Shown here: piece after piece, positions 54,781-64,000 of the stretch | How positions within the stretch are numbered: position 1 is the stretch's first letter | How the letters are laid out: each line of letters starts with the position of its first letter | Assembly (NCBI GenBank): GCA_037176705.1 | Contig: CM073897.1 | Span: 40,543,488-40,607,487, forward strand | Reading direction: 5' to 3' | From: Molossus alvarezi | Taxonomy: Eukaryota > Chordata > Mammalia > Chiroptera > Molossidae | Length of the DNA: 64,000 nt | Made by a program: the position numbers and the translations under genes | Notes under the pieces: generated by a model | Databases searched by the model: none | The model's input: the letters and a program-made list of their open reading frames with translations, nothing else | Told to the model about the DNA's origin: nothing

Positions 54781-55459
54781 TCTTAATTAAATATATTGGG
54801 GTGGCATTGGCTAATAAGATTAGTTAGGTTTCTTGTGTGTGATTCTGTAATACATCATCAGTATATTGCATCGTGTGCCCACGTCACACAGTCAAATATT
54901 CTTTAGTCACCATATATTTATTTGACCCTTTTACCCTTTACAATCTCCCCACCCTTTCCCTCTGTTAACCACCATATTGTACTCTGTGTTTTTGTTTGTT
55001 TGCTCATTTGTTGCTTTCATTTTTATGTCCCACATATCAGTGATATCATATGGTTTTGAACTTTTCTATCTGGTTTATTTTGCAGCATGATATCATCAAG
55101 ATCTATCCATATTGTTGCATTTGGCAGTATTTCATCTTCTCTTATGGCTGCGTAGTATTCCGTAGTATATATGTACCACATCCTCTTTGTCCAATCACCA
55201 TCAAAGGACACTTCTGTTGTTTCCATGTCTTAGCCACCTTGAAAAATGCTGCAATCAACATAGGGGTGCATATATCTTTACTAATAAATGTTTTCAAAAA
55301 TTTGGGGGTGGATACCAAGAAGAGGGGTTTGTTGAGGGATGCCCATACTGTTTTCCATAGCGGCTAGACCAGCATACATCCCCACCAGCAGTGAACGAGG
55401 GCTCTTTTTGGTCCACAGCCTCTTCACCACTTGTAGAATGGGAGAAGTTCTTTGCAAAC
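54781..55459 (-). mobile_element. L1 3' end nested in older L1M
   Basis: The antisense 3' UTR ('aaatatattggggtggcatt', 'ctgtaatacatcatcagtat') is followed by the ORF2 C-terminal region, including 'tatctggtttattttgcagc', 'atggctgcgtagtattccgt' and 'ccagcagtgaacgagggctc'. Flanks agctttctttt (54770-54780) and agcttactttt (55460-55470) form an 11-bp target duplication with one mismatch. The surrounding L1M reads continuously across the insertion, so the nesting order is secure. Confidence 0.85.
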
Positions 55460-55881
55460 AGCTTACTTTTGATTAATATTAATCTAGTATATCTTTTTTC
55501 ATTATTTTACTTTAAACTGATTTATCTTTTTATTTGTCCCATTTGTTCTTTATTTCTGTCTTTTTACAACTTATTTCACTAAGTTATATTATTTCATATT
55601 ATTCATCATATTGGCTTCTAAGTATACTTCTTCTATGAAAAAGACAGTGGTTACTCTAGATTTTACTATTTAAATTTTTAACTTATTATAATTGACCATG
55701 CATTAACATTATACTATTTTATATATATAACATATGAAGCTTCTAACAGTAAATTTTATCCACTCCTTTCCTGTCCTTTGATATTGTCCTTTCTTGTCTA
55801 TCAATATTATACTTAGTTTAAACCCCAAAAGGCATTATTATTTCTGTCCCTAATCAATTATCTTGAAAAAAAATTTTTTTT

Positions 55882-56139
55882 AGCCCCAGCTGTTTTGGCT
55901 CAGCGGTTAGAGCTCAGCCTGTGGACCAATGAGTCACGGGTTAATTTTCGGTCAAGGGCACATGCCTCTGTTGCGGTTCATGTCCGGCCCTGGTCAGGTT
56001 GTCTGGGAGGCAGCCAGTCGATGTGGCTCTATCACATTGATGTTTCTCTCTGTCTCTCTCCAACCCCACCCCACCCCCCTCTCCCACTCTATCTAATGAT
56101 AAATGGAAAAATATCCTCAGGTTAGGAATAAAAAAAAAT
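55882..56139 (+). mobile_element. VES SINE (long-head subfamily)
   Basis: Head 'agccccagctgttttggctc', A-box 'agcggttagagctcagcc', eroded B box ('gggttaattttcgg'), CT/C-rich tract and tail 'tggaaaaatatcctcaggtt'. Inserted in the old L1M. A loose duplication of A-run plus T-run flanks it. Confidence 0.92.
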
Positions 56140-57250
56140 GTTTTTAAAGTTATATATATACACATGCATGTAAATTTGTTTATTTACCATTTTTTACCTT
56201 TATTCTGTAGTATACATCAGAGCTTTCACCTGGTATTATTTCTCTTTTGTCTCAGGAACTTCCTTTAATATTCCTTGTAGGTCAGGTCTATGGATTCTTC
56301 AGCTTTGGTTTTCCTGAAAAAAGTGTCATGCTTTATTTATCTTTTAAGGATATTTTGCTGGTTATACAATTCTAGACTGATAATGTTTTTCTTTCTCAGC
56401 GCCCAAAAACAGTGTTCCAGAATGTTCTGACTTTCACTGTTTCTGGTGGGAAGTCAGTATAATTTCTTGTTGCTGCTGTTCATGTATATGTAACAGGTTT
56501 CTCCTTCTTACTACTTATCTTTATCAATGCTTTTCGGTAATGTGGCTCTAATATATCTAGATGTTGTTTAATTTGGGTTTGTGCTGCACAGAAATTTGTT
56601 CAGATTCTTAGATCTATTAATATTCACATCAAATTAGGTAAAAGTATGTTTTTGTTACTTTCTTAACCTTTTTCCTTCCTCTCACACTTTTCTGGTACTC
56701 CCATTACAAATTTGGATTGCTAAGTATTTTCAAGCTGAGACTTTTGCCCCTGGCCCTACTATGCATCAGTCGATAGAATTTCTCTCGCCATGTCTTCAAG
56801 TTTATTTATATATATTTTTGAAGTGTCCATTCTAATGTTAAACCCATACTGTGGATTTTTCATTTCAGATAGTGTATGGTTCTGTTTTACAATTTAATTT
56901 GGTTCTTTTTTAATAGTTTCCATTTCTGTACTGATATTCTCCCTTTTACTGTTTTAAAGTTGTTTTATGATGTTTCTAAGATTTCTGGATCTAAATTACT
57001 CTTTTCTTTAAATACATATGGGTTGCATTTTTCTGCCTTTTCATGTATCTAATAATTTGTTATTTTATTTGACCATTGTGAATATGATATTGATGAGATT
57101 CTAAATTGTGTTATCTTCCTTTAGAAACTTTTGAGATATGTCCTGACAGGTCATTTACTAAAAAATCAGCTTGATTTGTTGAAAAACTGTTTTTAAACTT
57201 TGTGACGGTGGTTTTAATGTCATTGTTGTAAAACTAGAGGAGTCTGTTTC

Positions 57251-57983
57251 TAAATTGTGGCCTTTTGAAGAGGTCTCAATTCAATACCCAGTTTTTTTCA
57301 GCAATGTCGCTCTACCCTGGCTGCTCAGAGCTCCTGTATCTCACAATATTGTTCGATCTTGACTCTCCACTCAGTTCACAGCTTCCCATAGCTGCTGTCT
57401 ACCCAGCCTTGAAGAATCTTGCTATACACATGTATAGTTTGATAGTCAGCCAAAGAGGTAAATGTACCCCTCTCCTTATTTTTAGTGGGGCTTGTCTGTG
57501 TCTTTCCCTTTATTCTAGTAGGAGAGAGAATGATAATCAAGTATTACTCAACATTTACTAGTTTGGATAGTTATGTAATTCGCTGAGATTGAGAACTATG
57601 ATGAATGTGCAGATTTGAGCTGGGAGTAAAGATCAAGGAAGATGATGAATTCTGAATGGCGCACAGTAATTTTGAAGACATTCAGGTGGAAAAGTCTATT
57701 TAGTAGGCATTGTCGTGAGAACAGGAGTATAGTTTAGAAATAGAGATTAGAAATGAAAGCTACAGTGGATGAGATATTCCCCAAGAGACAGTAAAATGAT
57801 AAGAATAAAATAAAGACTTATGAAGGCCAAGTGGAGAAAGGACAGGTACTAATGTATACAGACTGTTTTAAGTGTGATTTGCCATGTTCTTTGATTGACA
57901 GAGAAAAATAATATATCCCAAAAACCATTTATTAAAGATGCTAAGGCTTTGCCTGAAGAATATCTTTGAAAAAAGATGTAACT

Positions 57984-57984
<1 letters not shown>
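57251..57984. other. unassigned sequence
   Basis: No family firmly recognised. A 98-codon frame at 57265-57561 has no domain. 57580-57860 is reminiscent of a common old repeat, unresolved. Confidence 0.3.

Positions 57985-58022
<38 letters not shown>
57985..58022. repeat. (AT)n microsatellite
   Basis: About 18 AT dinucleotides. Confidence 0.95.
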
Positions 58023-58026
<4 letters not shown>

Positions 58027-58834
58027 CCTTGCACTAGGATTTTTTCCTCTATGATCATCACAAACTCAAAATATCCAAGTATTCCAATACCACTGGAGAA
58101 CATGGCAAGGCCGTTCTCTCTCTTAAATGTCATATAAATTTTATAATATAGATTATGCATGAATATTCATTTTATCAACTTTTTTTATGCTTGTCTAACT
58201 CAGCTGATAGTTTGCACAATCCAAAAAAAAAAAAGTTAGTGATTAGTCCAAATGGTGAACAGATTGCAATACAAAAAGAAGATGTGTTCGGGAAAAGTCT
58301 AAACAGTATGTGTATTGTGTGTGATTAGCTTTTTCCGGTGTTGTTATTCTGTGTCATTGCAGTCGATGTAATTGAATCTTGTGAATATGTCACAAACATG
58401 TGTTTTGCCCAGATGAAGAGTAATCACAACAAGTAATTTGAACTTGTCATTTGGAAGTATTACTATAAATGGCAGGCGAATATTTTGTTTAATTTTTATG
58501 ACTTGGATATGCATTTTGGTTACCATTCCCACAAGCTGCTTAAGGTGGCAGATGCCTGACAGATACCTTTCTGTCAGGCTCTTTTTGTGGTTAAAAGAAA
58601 AATTCATAATGAATTTTTTGCCCTACCACTTTCCTGTGAAATTTTTCAGAAAGTCACATAGAATCGTAGAGTTACACACAAGGAGGCATACACATACCCT
58701 ATAAGTAAGTGAGAAGCAGAGTATGAAATTATTTCTGTACTGTTTTTGTTTTTGAAAAAAAAAAAAAAGTTTCTAGATCTCTTCTGCAGTACGCTTGCAA
58801 TTTTCAAACACGTAATCTATCTTTGCTTGTATGT
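58023..58834. other. unassigned sequence
   Basis: Two overlapping frames on opposite strands (58344-58607, 58438-58704) lack family resemblance. A-run at 58755-58768. Confidence 0.35.
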
Positions 58835-59145
58835 CTTTGGTTCGCTCTACTTCCTATGCTTGGAATGCCTTTGTCCACTTTTCCTTCACTGTCCTGGGCC
58901 CACTTGCTGAGCTATTCAGGATTTTTTTAAAATGAGCTTGCCTCAAGCTGATGTAGGCGCCCCTCATATGTGCCTCTTATCTGATCACTACGGCTCTTAC
59001 TAAATTCTGTTGTACGAGTCAGTTACCTCAGCACTCTGACACGTGACTATAACCTGCCTCAGATCAGAAACCTTGTCTTACACATCTCGGTATAACCCTA
59101 GTAGCTTGCACGGTGCCTAGAACATGATAAGCATTCAACCTCACC
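58835..59145 (+). repeat. L2 LINE 3' end, well preserved
   Basis: 'ctatgcttggaatgcctttg', 'tccttcactgtcctgggccc', 'ctcagatcagaaaccttgtc', 'tagcttgcacggtgcctaga' and 'acatgataagcattcaacc' give the full L2 3' order. Confidence 0.8.
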
Positions 59146-60170
59146 GCCAAGTCTTCACTCCTAACCGTGGCCCAATTTCTCTTTTTATTAACCAACAAAA
59201 TCTAAACTCTCTCTTGGGTGCAAGTGGGCAGAAAGTAAGTATGTGCTGAGTTCTATGGCAAGCACTATAGAGATTTACACATCCTGTCTAAATCTTTGGC
59301 CACGAAGGCAGAATAAAATGATTATTCCATACATGTGCAAACAGAATCATCTAGTAAAAGAAAAAAATGAGTGGTAAGTCTCATGAGGATCTTCATGGGA
59401 TAAGTATTGTTTTGTCTCTGCTCTCAAAGTACACCATCTTGCTAGGCAAAGGAGGGCGTGGCAAAGATAGAGCAAAAGCAGGGAGGCAGGAAAACGCACG
59501 TGAAGCCTAGGGTGGGGACTGTGGCTTCTCTGGGCAAGGGCAGCAGTGATGGAGAGGGGCGCAAGGCCAAGGTGCTGACCTGAAGTGAATGGAATCAGTG
59601 CAGTCTGCCATGTTAAACATCTGTATCAGAAAGAATCCGTGCGATTGATTATAAGTATGCATGTGACATTACAAAAACATGCACCTAGTGCAGGCATTTA
59701 TAAACTTTTGTTTATGGTAATTCCTTTAAAAGAAAAAAAAAATACTGGGCAAAGAACCATTTGATTATTTGATACCTCAGCCTAACAAGTATTAGCTTTT
59801 TTGTTAGAAATAAAATGCATGGGTAGAGGACACCCTGAGAAATCTTGAAAAAATATATAACTATCATGGGTATATTGTGTGAATAATAAATATATTAAAA
59901 TTAAAATTTTAGTATATTGGCCTTGAAAAGTTGAATATTTACCTACCATCCTTTTCTGTTTTGTGTATATTCTCTAACTTTCTATTTCTACCATTGTAAT
60001 CTTTGCCCACATGTCTATTATGAATAGTGTCAGGTTTAGTCAGTGAATGTGTATGAGAAACTATAAAAATAAAAATAAAAACTGTATATTGTCAATACCT
60101 GTTAATTGAGAACAATAACTACATATTAGCATGTGTCCTATTATCTAGTAGAAGTGTTATAGGGGTATAC
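59146..60170. other. unassigned, with a possible MIR
   Basis: 59235-59345 ('gtgctgagttctatggcaag', 'gtctaaatctttggccacga') may be antisense MIR. Otherwise nothing firm. Confidence 0.35.
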
Positions 60171-60187
60171 TCATTGTCTGAAGATTT

Positions 60188-60446
60188 TTTAATATCTTTT
60201 CTTTATTACCGTTTTTTAATTTATTTTTGTTTTATTTTGTTTTTTAGAGAGAGAGGAAGGGAGAGGGGGAGAGACAGATAGAGAGATAGAAACATTGATG
60301 AGAGAGAACATCAATTGGCCTCCTCCTGCATGTTTCCCACTGGGGACCGGACACACAACCTGGGCGTGTGCCCTGACTGGGAATTGAACTGGTGACCTCT
60401 TGGCACCTGGGTCTATACTCATACACTGAGCCACATTGACTGGGAA
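60188..60446 (-). mobile_element. VES-type SINE (short-tail subfamily)
   Basis: T-rich tail, (GA)n tract, 'cctcctcctgcatgtttccc', 'ggcgtgtgccctgactggga', antisense B box 'attgaactggtgacc', and a head ending 'cacattgactggga'. Flanks tcattgtctgaagattt (60171-60187) and tcattgcctagagattt (60447-60463) are a 17-bp target duplication with three mismatches, indicating an older insertion than the copies with exact duplications. Confidence 0.93.
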
Positions 60447-60509
60447 TCATTGCCTAGAGATTTAATCTTGCCAAGTGAATCAATATCAATGGAAACTTCT
60501 GTTTATATG

Positions 60510-60965
60510 AGGGGATATAGGTCAACACCTCTAACCAGAAAAGGTAAATTCAAGTCTTAACCCTCAGTACCTGTGAATATTGCCTTATTTAAAAATAAGT
60601 ACTTGAAGATAAAATCAAGGTAAGATGAGGTAAGACTAGAATGGAGAGCCCTGAATCCAATAATCAGTGTCCTTATAAGAAGACCATATGAAGGCACAGA
60701 GACGCGTGAGGAAGAGCCATGGGGAAGTGACAACAGGCAGAGATTGAAAGAACAAGCCCAGGAATGCCAAGGGTTTCTGGTGGTCTTTGGAAGCTCAGAG
60801 AGGCAAAGAAAGATGCTTACCTAGAGATTTCAGAGGAAATACGGCCTTGCTAAAATCTTTATTTTGGACTTCTGGCTTCTAGAACTGCAATAGAATAAAT
60901 GTCTGTTGTTTTAAGCAACACAGCTTGAGGTAATTTGTTATGGCAGCCTTAGGAAACCAAGCAGT
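60510..60965 (+). mobile_element. MLT1-like MaLR LTR
   Basis: 'cttaaccctcagtacctgtg', 'aatattgccttatttaaaaa', 'atcagtgtccttataagaag', 'attttggacttctggcttct', 'agaactgcaatagaataaat' and 'gttatggcagccttaggaaa' reproduce the order of MLT1-type LTRs, including the polyadenylation region. No internal coding sequence is attached. Old solo LTR. Confidence 0.8.
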
Positions 60966-63449
60966 GTAAACACAGCGTGCTCACGCTCACTGGTTGGGGT
61001 ACACGGTGAGAAGTGATATCCATGAACAGCCTAAATAGTGCACCCACTCCAGTTTCTTTTAAGAGAGAAAAACTAAAGTATTGGCACAGCATGCCACTTT
61101 GATATCAAATAGATAATGGTTGCCAATTCCAAGTCTTAACCTGATGTGTGACATTATAAATAATATTTATTCTCTCTCCTCCACTTTTTCATCTGGGTAA
61201 TGGTGCAAACTGGCCTTTTTCTATGGCCTAGAAATATTAAATGACTTTTCATAGCACAACTAGTAGGATACAGAATCAAGAGTTGAATTATGGCCTTTAT
61301 GACTCTAAGCTTCTAGTTTATTCAACAAGAAAATACATATATAAAACACACCTGTTCAAAAGAGCTAAAAAACTTCTCAAGAAAGGTAAGTCATTCTGAT
61401 AGCAAAAATTGGTGGAGCCTTTTAGAATAAGTGGGCTTAGAGTGGCTATTTAGAGCTCAAACGGAATTTTCAAAATGTCAGGGGCCAGAGAGGCAGGTTG
61501 AGGACTCTGAAAGCCCATCAGACCTAAAGTCAAAATTACCATAGATGTCAAGGCTCCAAAGTGGGTGGCTTGTTTTAAGGGAACAGGAAATAGACCCATA
61601 TAATTAAATAAATGTAGTAGAAAATGAGGCCAGAGAAGTAAGTCAAACCAGTTCTGTAGGGCCTAATTACCTGCTGAATTTGGAATGTATCCTTGTTAGT
61701 GAGACATCATTGAAGGTTTTTAAGCAAGAAAGAGACAAAATATATGAATTATGTAAACATCATTCAATAATTCAAATTTAGTCAATACAAAGTATAAACA
61801 ATTTATAATGTCCCAATAATATATAATGCAACAGCATACAATACATAATGCATATATATCACAGGTGTCGCTTGCATAACTACATGCATACTTATGTTTA
61901 TCTTTATCTGCAAGGATGTACACTAAAGTTACAACAGTGATTATCAAAATATGTGGGTAATGTTTGCTTTTACCTTTCTACTTTTTTTCTTTGTGACCCA
62001 ACTTTTTGGTAATGAGCTACCCCTTATGTCTCAGGTGAAAGTCAAGCTTGGGACAAGGAGAGCAGAATGAAGAACATGGCAATGATCCAGGACAGGGAAG
62101 AAAAGGCCCTGTGCTTTGGGTGAGCAGGAGACAAGCAGGAGCTTCATTTCCAGGTAGAATTGACAGGATGTGGCAATGATTCATTGTGGGAAGATGTAGA
62201 GAGGTATAGCCAAGGTAACACAAAGATTTAGACTTAACCAGAGGGTCACGAGGGGTATAGATAATGAGGTTAGTTTTAGACATGCTGAATTCGAGGTGAC
62301 AGCTAGACCACCATGATTTTTACAAGTCACAAGGGCTGTCTCGGGGGGCCAAATTGTTAAGATAAAAAAGGGTAAGAAGATTTGGTAAGCTATTTCTAGA
62401 GGAACTCTAAAAAGCTCAATGATGATGAGTATAATTGTTTGCCTGGTAATAAAATCTCAGAAGCATTCTGCTGTAGGTAGATTCACCTGAGTCGATTACT
62501 AAGAGATATAAAGTGATGCACTCTTAGAAGACAGATATAATTCACAAATTATAGTTAATGTGCTATGGGATTATTAGGCGTTCAAATATAACTAAAAATG
62601 CAGTAAACTCAACCACCTCATAATAAGGAGCTGACAAGTGACACAGAAAGTGTGCTTAGAAAAATACATCTCTGCTGCTTGTCACGATGTCGTCCCAGAT
62701 GAGGTACATAAATAAACATGTCACTCAGTGTTTTCGCTTCCTCCCACAAGACTGTCAGCAACATGGGGTAAGAGAACAAAATCACAGGCCTGGCAAACAG
62801 AATCAAACAAATAATAGTAACAAAAAGTAAAGCACCCTCTTGGTCTCGAAGTTAGGCTGCATGTAGGTTATGAAGGCGGTGCCCAAGCAAGAGTTCAAGG
62901 GCACGTCTTGAATGTGTCATTAAGGCTGCCCATCTTGGTGGAATCCCCTTTGGAGTCTAGTAACTGCTTTGATAATTTTGGCACATCTTTTTTTTTAAAA
63001 TACATTTTGTCAAATTGCCATGTCAACAACAAGGACTAGCTGGAGTGTTATTCTCTTGCATGCCTTCTCTGCCCAATGATGGGCAAACCCTGATGCAGAT
63101 GAATGAGAGAGCCATATGGTTTTAGTCAATTGCTCATGCTTTTCAGCCTCAGCTACCCACTAAAGACAGAGATCAACAGGTGTCTGAAGAAGGTGGGTAG
63201 TGCCTTAGAAAGATGTCCTCAAGACGTCAAAACTGGGATAATCCTGATGCATTTGAATATATTGAGTGAAATGTAGACAACTAGGGGGAGAATTTGAAAA
63301 TGAATTAAGTAGAAGTACCTAGAAAACTAACTAGATAGACAGACATATATTTTATTAATCTGGGCAAAACAGAGAGTTTGGTAAGAAAGAAAAATGCAAT
63401 TATAGTAAATGACATGGCTAGGCAGTGAATCTATTTTACACAGTCAAAC

Positions 63450-63455
<6 letters not shown>
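60966..63455. other. unassigned 2.5-kb stretch
   Basis: Parts of 61140-61320 look like MIR. 61400-62340 ('gaaggtttttaagcaagaaa', 'ttagttttagacatgctgaa') resembles one or more old interspersed repeats that I cannot name. No gene recognised. Confidence 0.35.

Positions 63456-63481
<26 letters not shown>
63456..63481 (+). repeat. poly(A) tract
   Basis: 26 consecutive A. No recognisable SINE or LINE body lies immediately upstream, so its origin is unclear. Confidence 0.9.
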
Positions 63482-64000
63482 CAATGAATATTGAACTAAC
63501 AATACTTAGGATAAAAGTGTGTTGAATGGTTGGGGTCAAAGAGAATTTTGTGTGTCTATTTAGGGTGTAGTGGAATATGTGTGAGCATTGCATATCCATC
63601 TTCTGCAGTTGAAAGGCCATAGATAATACAAGAAGATAAAATAAAAAGTAGCAATATAATAATGTAATTTAGAGATGTGGAGGTACAATTAAAGTACACT
63701 TTTCTGTGTAGAACTTGAAATGAGAGGAAGGGGCATTCAGACTATTGTTGGTCATAATAAATCATGTAAAAAATTTTGACTTTTTAGCTATATGCATATA
63801 TTACTTTGTTAATATATTAGTATTTAAAATTTTCATCAAAGAAGTTTAGCATGTTTCATGGTGTATATAACTTTCAATAAATATTAGCTGAAACTGAATC
63901 AGGAATCTAACCAACTTCATGTTTCCTGTGATTAAACATTTTCCCTGTCAGGCCTCTCTCAAATATACACAATTAGAAGGGTTTATGAAAATTTAGTGTG
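63482..64000. other. unassigned AT-rich sequence
   Basis: Nothing recognised up to the window edge. Confidence 0.35.

Larger units (their letters stand above)
54700..57250 (-). mobile_element. old L1M/HAL1-class sequence, split three ways
   Basis: Antisense L1M landmarks run in order across the inserts: 'cactcagaagtctactttta' (54728), then after the L1 insertion 'atctagtatatcttttttca', then 'ggatattttgctggttatac' (about 56349), 'tttcatttcagatagtgtat' and 'tttggttctttttta'. A younger L1 (54781-55459) and a VES (55882-56139) interrupt it. Highly diverged and noncoding. Confidence 0.65.

Overview
This window is mammalian nuclear DNA, almost certainly from a bat of the vespertilionid (vesper bat) group. 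It is AT-rich, CpG-poor and packed with interspersed repeats. The diagnostic signal is about 16 copies of tRNA-derived VES-type SINEs, with A-box and B-box heads of the form TGGCTCAGCGGTTAGAGC and GGTTCGATTCCC. Several lie between exact 13-16 bp target-site duplications (TSDs). Bat-type LINE-1 and half-L1 (HAL1) elements and small hAT and Tigger DNA transposons agree with this. Organism identity is inferred from repeat content, not from a gene.

I recognise no host protein-coding exon, tRNA, rRNA or small-RNA gene. The window reads as intergenic or deep intronic DNA. The only long intact reading frame is the 313-codon ORF1 of a HAL1 element (49698-50639). Other long frames are antisense shadows, microsatellite translations or chance.

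Layout. 1-12 kb: MIR and L2 fragments, a hAT miniature element (7493-7744) and three VES SINEs. 12-24 kb: mostly unassigned DNA with a 36-bp SINE-head micro-insertion (12341-12376), a recent 112-bp tandem duplication (15219-15442), an old L1 3' end, and a putative solo LTR. 24-34 kb: a MER5-type element split by a SINE, a second putative LTR, a 5'-inverted HAL1 (28707-30152) carrying a VES, a Tigger-derived element split by a head-only SINE, and a 5'-inverted L1 (31738-33997) with a perfect 15-bp TSD. 34-46 kb: MIRs and SINEs, including a VES with a 72-bp inverted copy of sequence about 0.6 kb upstream pasted into it (35564-35635), plus GATA, TG and GAAA microsatellites. 46-52 kb: a small CpG cluster, a diverged pair of paralogous segments (47610-47796 and 48743-48936), and the full HAL1. 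52-58 kb: a nest of antisense L1 pieces of different ages, split by a putative LTR, a younger L1 and a VES. 58-64 kb: L2, VES and an MLT1-like LTR, then largely unassigned sequence.

The main interest is retrotransposition mechanics: an ORF1-only HAL1 with an intact frame and a possible 3' transduction, two clear 5' inversions and a possible third, SINE fragments mobilised as heads only, and a templated insertion. I found no convincing new multi-gene system.
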